DNA of 64,000 bases from Pseudonocardia sp. HH130629-09 (lineage in GTDB: Bacteria; Actinomycetota; Actinomycetes; Mycobacteriales; Pseudonocardiaceae): positions 4,030,001-4,094,000 of the forward strand of contig NZ_CP011868.1 in NCBI RefSeq assembly GCF_001294645.1, read 5' to 3'. Made by a program: the position numbers and the translations under genes. The notes beneath the pieces were generated by a model. That model was not told where the DNA came from. It searched no databases and worked only from the letters and a program-made list of their open reading frames with translations. Numbering within the stretch: position 1 is the stretch's first letter; every line of letters begins with the position of its first letter. Positions 26,089 to 35,849 of this stretch are shown in pieces.

Positions 26089-27266
26089 CGTCCGCTCCTC
26101 GCGTGCGGGCTGAGCACCAGCGTGGAGTGGTGCTCGAGGATCCCGCCGTTGCCGCTGACCACCACGACGTCGTTCCGGGGCGCCTGACGCTCCCCGCCGT
26201 CGGCCCGCGCCTGGATCACGGCCTCGGACAGCGGCGTGAAGCCCCACATGTAGTACGACGACAGCTGGCCGCCGCCGGTGTTGCAGGCCAGCGTGCCACC
26301 AGGGGCGAGGCGCCCGTCGGCGACGAACGCACCGCCCTCACCCTTGGCGCAGAACCCGTAGTCCTCGAGAGTGACCAGCACCGTGTAGGTGTAGCAATCG
26401 TAGATCTCGGCGACGTCGACGTCGCCGACCCCGACGCCGGCCATCCGCAGGGCCTGCGGCCCGGAACGGGCGGCCGGGGTGACGAGACCCCAGTCGGAGC
26501 CCGCCTGCATCCGCCGCGGGGCGTGGGCCTGGCCGTATCCCCACACGTGCACCGCGGGCCGCGCGAGCCCGGCCGCGCGGTCCGCCGAGGTCACCACGAC
26601 CGCGACGGCGCCGTTGCTCACCAGGCAGCAGTCCAGCAGGTGCAGCGGATCGGCGATCCACCGCGACTCCTGGTGGTCGGCGAGGGTGATCGGCTCCCGC
26701 ATCTGGGCCAGCGGGTTGCGCGCCGCCCACGACCGCTGCGCGACGGCGATCTCGCCGAGCTGCTCGGAGGTGGTGCCGTAGCGCTCCATGTGCCGGCGCG
26801 CGCACATCGCGTAGAGGATGTTCGGGTTGGTCGCGCCCGAGGCCACCGACCACCCGGCGTAGCCGCGCACGGGCCGGCCCCGGCCGCTGCGCTGCGGGGC
26901 GCCGTAGGTCGAGCCCGCGGACTCCTTGGGCTTCAGCGGGCTGTCCGCGAACACGCACGCGACGGTGCTCGCCGTGCCCGCGGCGACGGCCTGCGCGGCC
27001 TGGGCGACCATCACACCCGCCGTCGCGCCGAACGCGTTCACCTGGTTCAGCACCGACAGGTCCTGCAGACCGAGGACGGCGGCGAGCCCGACCCCGACGT
27101 CCTGCTTGATCCCGGAGCTGACGAGCAGCCCGTCGAGATCGGTGAGCGCCAGGCCCGCGTCGGCGACGGCGCCGCGCACCGCCTCGGCCGCCAGCGAGGT
27201 CGAGGACCGGCCGTACACCTTGCCCATCGCGGTCGTGCCGAGACCGGCGATCGCCGCACCCGTCAT
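26085..27266 (-). CDS. SCP2-thiolase-like protein (lipid-transfer family)
   Basis: A 393-residue thiolase-fold protein. As in its two paralogues, the nucleophilic-Cys loop is altered (QVNAFGATAGVMVAQ), arguing against ordinary thiolase chemistry. C-terminal signatures CNTGGGQLSSYYMWG and IYDCYTYTVL are typical of the family. It lies one base from the hydratase stop and overlaps the OB-fold gene, so hydratase, aldolase-like enzyme and partner are made together. A hydratase plus retro-aldolase pair would remove a side chain from a CoA thioester; this is inferred. Confidence 0.8.
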   Translation of the reverse strand: MTGAAIAGLGTTAMGKVYGRSSTSLAAEAVRGAVADAGLALTDLDGLLVSSGIKQDVGVGLAAVLGLQDLSVLNQVNAFGATAGVMVAQAAQAVAAGTASTVACVFADSPLKPKESAGSTYGAPQRSGRGRPVRGYAGWSVASGATNPNILYAMCARRHMERYGTTSEQLGEIAVAQRSWAARNPLAQMREPITLADHQESRWIADPLHLLDCCLVSNGAVAVVVTSADRAAGLARPAVHVWGYGQAHAPRRMQAGSDWGLVTPAARSGPQALRMAGVGVGDVDVAEIYDCYTYTVLVTLEDYGFCAKGEGGAFVADGRLAPGGTLACNTGGGQLSSYYMWGFTPLSEAVIQARADGGERQAPRNDVVVVSGNGGILEHHSTLVLSPHARSGR

Positions 27267-28082
27267 CTAGCGCCCCTCCCAACGGGGAGCACGCCTCTCG
27301 GCGAACGCGGTCGGGCCCTCCCGGGCGTCCCGGCTGGCGAACACGACCTTCATCGCGTCGTCGCTGAGCCTCCAGGCCGGGTCGTCCCAGTCGGAGCCGG
27401 CGTCGCGGGAGCGGTGCACGACCTGCTTGCTGTACCGCACCGACAGCGGGGCGTTCTCCGCGATCACACCGGCGAGGCCGAGAGCGACGTCGAGGGCGGT
27501 GCCCTCGGGGGCGACCCGGTTGACCAGCCCGAGCTCGTGCGCGCGGGCCGCGGGGATCGGCTCCCCGGTCAGCGCGGCCTCCAGCGCAACCTTCTGCGGG
27601 ATCTGCCGGGCCAGCCGGATCACCCCGCCCGCCGCCGCCATCAGGCCGCGCTTCACCTCGGGCAGCCCCAGGGAGGCGGTCTCGTCGATCACGGCGACGT
27701 CGCAGGCCAGGACGATCTCGGTGCCACCGCCGAGCGCGAAGCCGTTGACGGCCGCGACGGTCGGCTTGTCCACCCAGTGCCGGGCGAGCCCGGCGAACCC
27801 CCGCTCCGGGTGGTCCCGGTCGTCGATCCGGTTGCCGCGGGCGACCTCCTTGAGGTCCGCGCCCGCGCAGAAGCCCCGGCCGGCGCCGGTGATCACCACG
27901 ACGCGCACCTCGTCGTCGGCGCCGGCGGCGGCGAGCGCGTCACCGGCCGCGACGGACAGCGCGGAGTTCACCGCGTTCATCGCGCGCGGCCGGTTCAGCG
28001 TGATCAGGCCGACGTGGCCGCGCCGCTCGTAGGTCGCGGCCGGCTCGTCGGGGGTCTCGGCCGGGGTGGCACTGCCGGTCAT
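27267..28082 (-). CDS. Enoyl-CoA hydratase/isomerase family protein
   Basis: A 271-residue crotonase-fold enzyme. The oxyanion-hole strands ITGAGRGFCAGADLKE and NGFALGGGTEIVLACD are intact, and the Glu of LPEVKRGL fits a hydratase catalytic Glu. The start ATG overlaps the ALDH stop (ATGA). It would hydrate an enoyl-CoA and hand it to the thiolase-like enzyme encoded next. Confidence 0.88.
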   Translation of the reverse strand: MTGSATPAETPDEPAATYERRGHVGLITLNRPRAMNAVNSALSVAAGDALAAAGADDEVRVVVITGAGRGFCAGADLKEVARGNRIDDRDHPERGFAGLARHWVDKPTVAAVNGFALGGGTEIVLACDVAVIDETASLGLPEVKRGLMAAAGGVIRLARQIPQKVALEAALTGEPIPAARAHELGLVNRVAPEGTALDVALGLAGVIAENAPLSVRYSKQVVHRSRDAGSDWDDPAWRLSDDAMKVVFASRDAREGPTAFAERRAPRWEGR

Positions 28083-29542
28083 CGGGACTCCGGGGTCAGA
28101 TAGACGGACTTGAGGTCGACGTAGGGGGCGAGGCCCTCCGGCCCGAGCTCGCGGCCGAGGCCGCTGGCCTTGACCCCGCCGAACGGCCCGAGGACGTCGA
28201 GCGCGTAGTGGTTGATGCCGACGGTGCCGGACCGGATCCGGTCGGCGATCGCCTGCCCCCGGTCGAGGTCGGTGGTCCACACGGTGCCGCCGAGCCCGTA
28301 CTCCGAGTCGTTGGCGATCCGGACCGCGTCGTCGGTGTCGTCGTAGGGCAGGACGCACAGCACCGGGCCGAAGACCTCCTCGCGGGCGATCGCGCTGTCG
28401 TTGTCGACGCCGGCGAACACGGTGGGCTCGACGAACCAGCCCCGCTCCTGCCCCGCCGGGACGGCGCCGCCGGTGGTCACCCGGCCCCCCGCGTCCCGGC
28501 CCGCGGTGACCAGGCCGAGTACCCGGTCCCGCTGCGCCGCGCTGACCAGCGGGCCGATCCGGGTCTGCTTGTCGAGGGGGTCACCGACCGGCAGGGACCG
28601 GACGGTGTCGGTGATCGCGTCGACGATCTCGTCGTAGCGGCCGCGCGGCGCGAGGATGCGGGTGCACGCGTGGCAGGTCTGGCCGTTGTTGGCCAGCGAG
28701 ACCTCGGGCAGCGCGGTGAGGAACGCGTCGAGGTCGGCGTCCTCGGCGAGCAGGGCGGCCGACTTGCCGCCGAGCTCGAGGGTGACGGGGCGGAGCAGCC
28801 GGCCGCAGACCTCGCCGATCGCCCGCCCGGCCGCGGTGGACCCGGTGAAGGCGACCTTGTCGACGCCCGGGTGCGCGACGAGGTGCGCCCCCGCCTCCCG
28901 GCCGCCGGGGACGATGTTCAGCACGCCCGGCGGGAGCCCCGCCTCCACGGCGGCGTCGGCCCAGACGTAGGCGTCGAGCGCGGTCTCGGGGGCGGCCTTG
29001 AGCACCACCGTGCAGCCGGCGGCGAGCGCGGGGGCGATCTTCATCGCGGCGAGCGCCTGCGGGTAGTTCCACGGCGTCACCGCGGCGACGACGCCGACCG
29101 GGCCACGGCGGACCCGCACCCGGGCCAGCATGCCGGAGCGGACGTCGTCGGCGTCGAGGCCCTCGGCGAGGCCCGCGTAGTAGTCGAGCATCAGCGGCGG
29201 GCTGAACCCGTTGGCGCCGATCGACAGCGAGCGGGGCATCCCGTTCTCGCGGCTGACGAGCGCGGCGGTGTCCTTGGCGCGGGTCTTCAGCGCGGCCGCC
29301 AGCCGGCGCATGACGGTCGCGCGCTCGGCGCCGGTCGTCGCTCCCCAGGGGCCGTGCAGGGCATCGCCCGCGGCGGCCACGGCGGCGTCGACGTCGGCCG
29401 GGCCGGCCAGGGCCGCGCTGCCGAAGGCGGTACCGGTGGCGGCCTCCAGGACGTCGACCCGCTCCGTCCCCGCGGGCGGGACCCAGTCACCACCGACGAA
29501 GAAGGTGCTGCGATCGACGGCGTTGGCGAGATCGTTCGACAC
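28079..29542 (-). CDS. NAD(P)-dependent aldehyde dehydrogenase
   Basis: A 487-residue ALDH. Catalytic Cys in NNGQTCHACTR, general-base Glu in VTLELGGKSA, cofactor motif FTGSTAAGRAIG and substrate motif TPWNYPQALAAMK are all present. GTG 29542 is preferred over the ATG 26 codons upstream because GGAGA is well placed. First gene of the operon ALDH-hydratase-thiolase-like-OB-fold (and perhaps TetR). Confidence 0.9.
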   Translation of the reverse strand: MSNDLANAVDRSTFFVGGDWVPPAGTERVDVLEAATGTAFGSAALAGPADVDAAVAAAGDALHGPWGATTGAERATVMRRLAAALKTRAKDTAALVSRENGMPRSLSIGANGFSPPLMLDYYAGLAEGLDADDVRSGMLARVRVRRGPVGVVAAVTPWNYPQALAAMKIAPALAAGCTVVLKAAPETALDAYVWADAAVEAGLPPGVLNIVPGGREAGAHLVAHPGVDKVAFTGSTAAGRAIGEVCGRLLRPVTLELGGKSAALLAEDADLDAFLTALPEVSLANNGQTCHACTRILAPRGRYDEIVDAITDTVRSLPVGDPLDKQTRIGPLVSAAQRDRVLGLVTAGRDAGGRVTTGGAVPAGQERGWFVEPTVFAGVDNDSAIAREEVFGPVLCVLPYDDTDDAVRIANDSEYGLGGTVWTTDLDRGQAIADRIRSGTVGINHYALDVLGPFGGVKASGLGRELGPEGLAPYVDLKSVYLTPESR

Positions 29543-29782
29543 GAACCGGTCTCCATTCCGCGCCCGGTGGCGCTGCGTCGCGTCCGGCGAGCGGACGGTA
29601 TCCGGCAGGATATGTGACAATCAACGTTGTATGTCTTACGGTAAGCCACACCGCGGTGCTTCCGCGTCCGGCACGCGCCCGGGCATACTAAAACTAATGT
29701 CTTATGGTTTATGGCCGGGTGCGCGGGAACGCCGTCCGGCCGTGTTGGCCCCGCCCGGGGCCCCGGAAGCCGGAGGAAGGTC
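29543..29782. promoter_or_regulatory. Divergent regulatory region with AT-rich repeats
   Basis: A 240-base region between two divergent catabolic operons. It contains CAACGTTG, the dyad CTTACGGTAAG (about 29634-29644), and an AT-rich 19-mer ACTAAAACTAATGTCTTAT at 29687-29705. TGTCTTACGGTAAG and TGTCTTATGGTTTA are near-repeats about 65 bases apart, which would suit one regulator controlling both directions. Confidence 0.45.
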
Positions 29783-30697
29783 ATGACCGCGACCGACACC
29801 CCGCCTCGCACCCAGATCCGCTACGAGATCACCGGCGCGACCGCACTGATCACCCTGGACCGGCCGGACCGGCTCAACGCCTTCACCGCGACCATGGCGG
29901 CCGAGCTGGTCGCCGCCTTCGACACCGCCGACGCCGACGACGCGGTGCGCGCCGTCGTCCTGACCGGCGCCGGCCGCGGCTTCTGCGCCGGCGCCGACCT
30001 GGAGCGCGGGACCGACACGTTCTCCGGCGACTCCGCCGGCGCGCCGCGGGCCGACCACGGCACCGTCGACGGCGTGGCCCGTGACCTCGGGGGTGTCGTC
30101 GCCCTGCGGATCGCCGCCTCCCGCAAGCCGGTAATCACCGCCGTCAACGGGGCCGCGGTGGGGGTCGGCGCGACGATGACGCTGCCCTCCGACGTCCGCA
30201 TCGCCGGCGACACAGCCCGGTTCGGCTTCGTGTTCGCGCGGCGCGGGCTCGTGCCCGAGGCCGCGTCGACCTGGTTCCTCCCCCGGATCGTCGGCATCTC
30301 GCGCGCGATGGAGTGGGTCAGCACCGGCCGCGTGTTCGACGCCGGGGAGGCCCTGGCGGGCGGACTGGTCTCGCGGGTCGTGCCCACCGGCGAGCTTCTG
30401 GACACCGCGCTGTCGCTCGCCGCCGAGATCGCCGGGAACACCTCGCCCGCCTCGGTCGCGCTGTCCCGGAAGCTGCTGTGGGGCATGCTCGGCGCCGCGG
30501 ACCCGTGGGAGGCGCACCGGATCGAGACGCTCGCGATCGACGAGCTCGGGCGGGGTGGCGACGTGGCCGAGGGTGTCTCCGCGTTCCTGGAGAAGCGGCC
30601 CGCCGCCTTCGGCGACCGCATCGCCGACCGGCTCCACCTGGTGCCGGACTGGCCTGCGGCCCCGGAGCCGGCCACCGCCGTGCGGAGCGACCGGTGA
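29783..30697 (+). CDS. Enoyl-CoA hydratase/isomerase family protein
   Basis: A 304-residue crotonase-fold protein with GGAGGAAGG before ATG 29783. Oxyanion strands LTGAGRGFCAGADLER and NGAAVGVGATMTLPSD are present. The catalytic positions near RRGLVPEAASTWFLPR include Glu in VPEA, as in many hydratases. First gene of a three-gene operon with an alpha/beta hydrolase and a small protein, all overlapping by four bases. Confidence 0.88.
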   Translation: MTATDTPPRTQIRYEITGATALITLDRPDRLNAFTATMAAELVAAFDTADADDAVRAVVLTGAGRGFCAGADLERGTDTFSGDSAGAPRADHGTVDGVARDLGGVVALRIAASRKPVITAVNGAAVGVGATMTLPSDVRIAGDTARFGFVFARRGLVPEAASTWFLPRIVGISRAMEWVSTGRVFDAGEALAGGLVSRVVPTGELLDTALSLAAEIAGNTSPASVALSRKLLWGMLGAADPWEAHRIETLAIDELGRGGDVAEGVSAFLEKRPAAFGDRIADRLHLVPDWPAAPEPATAVRSDR

Positions 30698-31611
30698 CGG
30701 CGGGCGTCCGGGACGAGCCCGGCAGCCGCACCGTCCACCTCGACGGCGACGGCGTCCGGCTCGCCGCCGACCGGTGGGAGCCCACCGGTCCGGACCGCCG
30801 CGGCGCTGTGGTGCTGCTGCACGGCGGCGGCCAGACCCGCCACTCGTGGCGGCACACCGCGCGGCGCCTCGCCGCGGCGGGCTGGACGGTGCTGGCCCTC
30901 GACCTGCGCGGTCACGGGGACAGCGAGTGGTCCCCGGACGGCGACTACACCCTCGACGCGCACGTCGCGGACCTCCGGTCGGTCACCGGGACGCTCGACG
31001 AACCCCCGGTCCTGATCGGGGCGTCGCTCGGCGGGATGACCTCGCTGCTCGCCTCCGGCACCGACCCGGGCCTCGCCCGCGGCCTGGTCCTCGTCGACGT
31101 CACCCCGACCACGGAACGGGCCGGGACGTCGGCGGTCACCCGCTTCATGCGGGCCGGGCAGGAGGGATTCCCGTCGCTGGAGGCCGTCGCCGACGCGGTG
31201 GCCGCCTACAACCCACACCGTCCGCGGCCCCGCAATCCGCGTGGACTGCTGAAGAACCTACGGCGCCGGGCCGGGCGCTGGTACTGGCACTGGGACCCGC
31301 GGCTCGTCGACGAGCGGCAGACCGCGCCGGAGACGCTGTCCGCGAACGAGCGGCGGGCACGGGCGGCCGCGCGCGACCTGGCGGTGCCGACCATGCTGGT
31401 GCGCGGCGCCGGGTCCGACGTGGTCAGCCCGGCCGGTGCGCGCGAGCTGCTCGAGCTGGTGCCGGACGCCTGGTACGTCGAGGTCGACGGCACCGGGCAC
31501 ATGGTCGCCGGGGACGACAACGACGTCTTCACCGGTAGCCTGCTCGACTTCATGGAGCACGTGGCGGTCGGCGCGGCCGCCGGAACCGGACGACCGGAGG
31601 GACGACCGTGA
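30694..31611 (+). CDS. Alpha/beta-fold hydrolase
   Basis: A 305-residue hydrolase starting at GTG 30694 inside the hydratase stop (GTGA). HGGGQTRHSW forms the oxyanion region, and the nucleophile elbow is GASLGG (Ser). The acid is probably in RGAGSDVV and the His in GTGHMVAGD. Resembles peroxidase-like/epoxide-type hydrolases that cleave C-C or ester bonds. Substrate unknown; the context suggests a CoA-ester or ring-cleavage product. Confidence 0.85.
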   Translation: MTAGVRDEPGSRTVHLDGDGVRLAADRWEPTGPDRRGAVVLLHGGGQTRHSWRHTARRLAAAGWTVLALDLRGHGDSEWSPDGDYTLDAHVADLRSVTGTLDEPPVLIGASLGGMTSLLASGTDPGLARGLVLVDVTPTTERAGTSAVTRFMRAGQEGFPSLEAVADAVAAYNPHRPRPRNPRGLLKNLRRRAGRWYWHWDPRLVDERQTAPETLSANERRARAAARDLAVPTMLVRGAGSDVVSPAGARELLELVPDAWYVEVDGTGHMVAGDDNDVFTGSLLDFMEHVAVGAAAGTGRPEGRP

Positions 31612-31754
31612 AGACCAACCTGACCTGCCCGTGCGGGGCCCGGATCCACGGCGAGGACGAGGACGACCTCGTCCGCCTGACCCAGGAGCACCTCGCCGCG
31701 AAGCACCCCGACCACGAGTACTCCCGGGACGAGATCCTCTTCATCGCCTACTGA
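31608..31754 (+). CDS. Small DUF1059-like protein (48 residues)
   Basis: A short gene in the hydrolase frame overlap: GTG 31608 overlaps the TGA as GTGA, with GGAGGGACGACC upstream. The protein begins MKTNLTCPCGARIHGEDED and ends DEILFIAY. CPCG plus the acidic-helical middle (LTQEHLAAKHPDH) resembles DUF1059 small metal-binding proteins. Strong third-position GC and the coupled start support it as real. Role unknown, possibly a metal- or redox-linked accessory. Confidence 0.75.
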   Translation: MKTNLTCPCGARIHGEDEDDLVRLTQEHLAAKHPDHEYSRDEILFIAY

Positions 31755-31765
31755 CAGCCACGCCC

Positions 31766-31839
31766 CGGCAGACGCGCACCGAACCGAAGAACGCTCGCCC
31801 GATCGCGCGAGCGCCGCCGCATTCCGTGAGCGTCTGCCG
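31766..31839. terminator. Nested inverted repeats between convergent genes
   Basis: CGGCAGACGC (31766-31775) pairs perfectly with GCGTCTGCCG (31830-31839). Inside, CGCTCG (31792-31797) pairs with CGAGCG (31808-31813). It sits between the ends of two convergent operons, so a bidirectional intrinsic terminator is the simplest reading; there is no U-tract. Confidence 0.55.
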
Positions 31840-31876
31840 CAGGGCCTGGAGCCGGGGTGGGGCGGCTGTGGGCGGG

Positions 31877-33511
31877 TCAGGGGGTGGGGGGTGCCTGTGC
31901 GGCGGTGGTGCGCAGGGCCTCCAGGGTGACGATCTTGCGGCGGGGAGCGCCCGCGGCGCGACCGCCGAGCCGCTCGGCCCGGTCGATCGCCCGCCAGCCG
32001 GCCAGTCCGACCCGTCCGGGCCTGCGCTCGGCGAGGAGCCGGTCGAGGTCGGCCTCGGCGCCGGGCCCGGGGTCCGTAAGCCGGCCGGCCGCGTGGTCCT
32101 CCAGCAGGGCGGCGACGGTCTCGGCCGCGCACCCGCGGTTGGTCCCGATGACGCCGGACGGGCCGCGCTTGATCCAGCCCGTCACGTAGTGCCCGGTGAG
32201 CGGCGCCCCGCCGGGCTCCTGCAGCGCGCGGCCCGCGGCGTGCGGGACGGCCGCGCGGTCGTCGTCGAACGGCAGGCCGCGCAGCGGCGTCCCGCGGTAC
32301 CCGATCGCCCGGAGCACCAGCCCGCAGTCCAGCAGCTCGGTCCCGCCGTCGGGGGTGCCGAACCGGACCCCGGCCACCGCCCCGGCGCCGTCGTCGACGA
32401 TCTCCCGCGGGGTGCGGCCGAAGCGCAGCACGATCCGCCGCCGGTCCGGGTCCGGCGTGCGCGCCGCGTACCGGGCGACCGCCTCGGACTTGAGCCCGGC
32501 GGCGTACCCGTCCACCGGGCCGGTGACCGCCTCGCCGTCACCGACGAGCACCTGGACCCCGTCGATCCGGTCCAGTGCGAGCAGCTCCGGGGTGCTGAAC
32601 GCGCCGTGCGACGCGTCGCGGCGGCCCACCACGTGCACCTCCCGGATCGCGCTGTCCCGCAGCGCGTCCAGCGCGTGCGGCGCGATGTCGGTGGCGGCGA
32701 GCGCGGCCCGTCCGGAGACCAGGACCCGGGCGACGTCGAGCGCGACGTTCCCGTTGCCGATCACCACGGCCCGCCCGGTGTCCAGCGGGACGTCCCGCCC
32801 GGCGTGGTCGGGATGGCCGTTGTACCAGGCGACGAGGTCACGGGCGGGCAGGCTGCCGGCCAGGTCCTCCCCCGGTACGCCGAGCCGGCGCTCGCCGGAG
32901 GCACCGACCGCGTACACCACGGCGTGGTGCCGGGCGAGCAGCTCGCCGGTCGTCAGGTGCTCGCCGATCTCGACGTCGAGGTGCAGCCGGACCTGCGGGC
33001 GGCGCAGCAGCCGCTCCAGCCCGTCGCCGAAGCCCTTCGTCGCGCCGTGGTCGGGTGCCACGCCGAAGCGGACCAGCCCGCCCGGGACCGGGAGCCGGTC
33101 GAACAACGTCAGCGACACGTCGCCACCGGTCCGTTCCAGCAGCTCCTGGGCCGCGTAGTAGGCGGACGGGCCGGTCCCGACCACGGCGACCCGCAACGGC
33201 CCGGCGGTGTGCCGCGGCGCCGGGGCCGGGCGCCGGGCGCGGTCGGGCGCCGGCGGGAACGCCTCGAGGTAGGTCTCGGCGAGGCGCAGGCTCGTGCGGC
33301 CCTCGACGTCGAGCGCGTGGTCGCCGACGATCGCGCCGACCGGGCACACGTCCGCGCAGGCCCCGCAGTCGATGCAGGCGGCCGGATCGATGTAGAGGCT
33401 CTCCGCCGTCGTGAACCCCGGGTCGCCCGGCCGGGGGTGGATGCAGTCGACCGGGCAGACGTCGACGCACGCCGCGTCGTTGCAGCAGGTCCGGGTGATC
33501 ACGTGCGTCAT
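31877..33511 (-). CDS. fprB: Ferredoxin-fused NADPH:ferredoxin/adrenodoxin reductase (FprB-type)
   Basis: A 544-residue fusion. Residues 1-75 are a bacterial-type ferredoxin with two Cys clusters (CCNDAACVDVCPVDC and CIDCGACADVCPVG). The rest is an adrenodoxin-reductase-like FAD/NADPH module with VVGTGPSAYYAAQ, GNGNVALDVARVL and the C-terminal GWIKRGPSGVIGTN. This layout matches mycobacterial FprB. Its start ATG overlaps the stop of the molybdopterin oxidoreductase gene (ATGA), so it is the natural electron partner of that enzyme, now disrupted, and could also serve the intact paralogue at 11621. Confidence 0.88.
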   Translation of the reverse strand: MTHVITRTCCNDAACVDVCPVDCIHPRPGDPGFTTAESLYIDPAACIDCGACADVCPVGAIVGDHALDVEGRTSLRLAETYLEAFPPAPDRARRPAPAPRHTAGPLRVAVVGTGPSAYYAAQELLERTGGDVSLTLFDRLPVPGGLVRFGVAPDHGATKGFGDGLERLLRRPQVRLHLDVEIGEHLTTGELLARHHAVVYAVGASGERRLGVPGEDLAGSLPARDLVAWYNGHPDHAGRDVPLDTGRAVVIGNGNVALDVARVLVSGRAALAATDIAPHALDALRDSAIREVHVVGRRDASHGAFSTPELLALDRIDGVQVLVGDGEAVTGPVDGYAAGLKSEAVARYAARTPDPDRRRIVLRFGRTPREIVDDGAGAVAGVRFGTPDGGTELLDCGLVLRAIGYRGTPLRGLPFDDDRAAVPHAAGRALQEPGGAPLTGHYVTGWIKRGPSGVIGTNRGCAAETVAALLEDHAAGRLTDPGPGAEADLDRLLAERRPGRVGLAGWRAIDRAERLGGRAAGAPRRKIVTLEALRTTAAQAPPTP

Positions 33512-35752
33512 CGGTCCCCCTCCGGCACCGGGACGTCGGCGGGCGTCACCGTGACGCGCAGGCCGTTGAAGATCGGGGTCCCGGTGAGCGGTTCGAGCAC
33601 CCGGTCGTCGACGAGCCGGTTGACGTTGGCCCCCGGCGCCGCCTCGGCCCGGTGCATCCGCAGCCCGGACCCCGTGTGCCCCCACCCGTGCGGCAGGCTC
33701 ACCACCCCCTGCCGGATCGCGGCGCTCACCCGCAGCTCGGCGACGACGTCGCCGGGACCGGCGCTGATCCGGACCAGCTCGCCGTCCACCAGGTCCAGCC
33801 GCCCGGCGTCGTCGGGGTGCATCATCAGGCCGCCCGCGCCGTCGTCCCGGTAGGGCAGCGCGTTGTGCAGCCAGGAGTTCATCCCGCGGTGCTGGCGCCG
33901 GTTGATCAGACGCAGGTCGGTGGCGTGCCGGTGCCCGATGCTCGACCGCAGCCGTGGGACGTCGGCGGTCAGCAGCGCCGGGGCGACGTCGATCCGGCCG
34001 TCCGGGGTGCGCAGCACCCCGGGCAGCCGCGGCTCCAGCGGGCCGAGGTCGACGCCGTCGGGGGTCCGCTCGAGCAGCTCCAGCGTCAGGCCCCCGGGAT
34101 CGGCGCCGAACCGGTCGCCGAACGGCCCGCTGCGCACCCGCATGTCGACCAGGCGCTCGGGCCCCGTCCGCGGGGCGACGGCCGCGAGCACCTCGTCCTG
34201 GCCGGTCCCGCAGAGCCGGGCGGCCCGGCGGGCCGACTGGTCGGCGACCTCGTCGTCCATCACCTCGATCGGCAGGTCCGGGGTACCGCGCACGATCGCG
34301 GCGATCCGCAGCACCTGGTGCCACTCCGGCATCGCGCCGGGCGCGGGGGTGACGGCGGGCGGGCTGTAGCGGGCCACGTCGCGGATCTGGAAGTGGTTGA
34401 GCGTGAGATCGATGTGCCCGTGCCCGAACAGACCGGGGGCGGGGAGCACGACGTCGGCGTGCCGGGTCGTCTCGTTCAGGTAGGTGTCGAGGCAGAGCAG
34501 GAAGCCGACCTCGCGCAGCGCGCGTTCCATCGTGGCGCTGCCCGGGATGCTCCGCGCCGGGTTGCCGGCGATCGTGACCAGCGCCTGCACCTGCCCGGGG
34601 CCGGGGGTGAGGATCTCCTCGGCGAGGCAGGCGACGGACAGCTCGCCGAGCATCTCCGGCATCCCGCGCACGCGCGAGTGCCAGCGGCCGAACGGCGGCT
34701 GCTTCATGCTGCCGGGCCAGGTCGTCGGTCCCCCGCCGGGCGGCGTCGCGAACATCGCACCCCCGGGGACGTCGAGCCGGCCGGTGGCGATGTTCAGCAC
34801 CTCGACCAGCCAGCTCGCCAGCGTCCCGAACTCCTGGGTGCAGGTGCCGATCCGGGAGTGGACGACGGCGGAGCGTGCGGTCGCGAAACGGATCGCGACG
34901 TCGCGGATCGTCGCGGCCGCCACCCCGCAGACGTCCGCCACGCGTTCCGGGGTGAAGGGCCGCGCGGCGTCGAGCACGGTGTCGAGGCCGTCGACGAGCG
35001 TGCCGGCCGCCCCGGTGTCGACGAGCCCCTCGGCGTCGATCACTGCGAGCATCGCCATGAGCAGGTGCGCGTCCGTCCCGGGACGGACGGCGAGGTGCTT
35101 GTCCGCGACCTCCGCGGTCCGGGTGCGGGCCGGGTCGACCACGACCAGGGTGCCGCCACGGGCTCGCAGCGCGTCCAGCCGCACGCCGAACCCGGGGGCG
35201 CAGACGGTGCTGCCGTTGGAGACCAGCGGGTTGCTCCCGAGCAGCAGGAGGAAGTCCGTCCGGTCGATGTCCGGCAGCGACATCCCGATCCCGGTGCCGT
35301 AGAGCAGCACCGTCACCAGGTTCTTCGGCCAGGTGTCCATGCTCGCCGGCGAGTAGAGGTTGCGGGAGCCGATCGCCCCGAGCAGGGCGGGCAGGTAGAG
35401 CGTGTGGTCGAGGTGGTGGGCCGCGGGGTTGCCGGTGTAGACGGCGACCGACTGCGGGTCGGCGGCCACCAGCGGCGGCAGCCGGCGCCAGCCGGCGCCC
35501 GATCTCGGCGAACGCCTCGGCCCAGGTCGCCTCACGCAGCTCGCCGTCGCGCCGGACGAGCGGGACCGAGAGCCGGTCGGGGTCGTTGTCCAGCTCGGCG
35601 AGCCCGAGCCCCTTCGCGCAGGCGTGCCCGCGGCTGAACCGGTCGTCCGGGTTCGGGCGGACCGACCGTGCGACCCGGCCGTCGAACTCCATCAGCAGGC
35701 CGCAGGTCGCCTCGCAGAGCGGGCAGATCCGGTGCCGTTCAACACGAGACAT
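33508..35752 (-). pseudogene. Molybdopterin oxidoreductase disrupted by a 10-bp tandem duplication
   Basis: Paralogue of 11621-13891. The N-terminal frame starts at ATG 35752 with 4Fe-4S ligands Cys10, Cys13, Cys17 and Cys45 (CPLCEATC ... CAKG) and runs to about residue 85. The remaining ~660 codons are in another frame (VAVYTGNPAAHHLDH ... SLPHGWGH). The frames meet at AGCCGGCGCC repeated exactly twice (35480-35489, 35490-35499). Deleting one copy gives ...AFAEIGRRLPPLVAADP and a 744-residue protein. The lesion is a duplication, not loss of sequence, so it is revertible in principle. Confidence 0.9.
35480..35499. repeat. Exact 10-bp tandem duplication causing a frameshift
   Basis: AGCCGGCGCC occurs twice head to tail within the coding sequence. 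The added ten bases shift the frame by one. Both copies are perfect, as expected for a recent slippage event or for an assembly artefact in GC-rich DNA. Confidence 0.9.
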
Positions 35753-35849
35753 GATGTGTCCAGTGTATCGCCGACCGGGTCGTCCGCCCACACCGATCTC
35801 GTCGCACCGGACCCGCCGGACGGCCGCAGGACTGCCCGGCGGGGGGACG

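Noticed and set aside
31877..35791. A single 1304-codon open frame joining the molybdoenzyme N-terminus to the ferredoxin-FNR
   Set aside because: The middle ~670 codons are out-of-frame Arg/Pro-rich nonsense; it arises from the 10-bp duplication.
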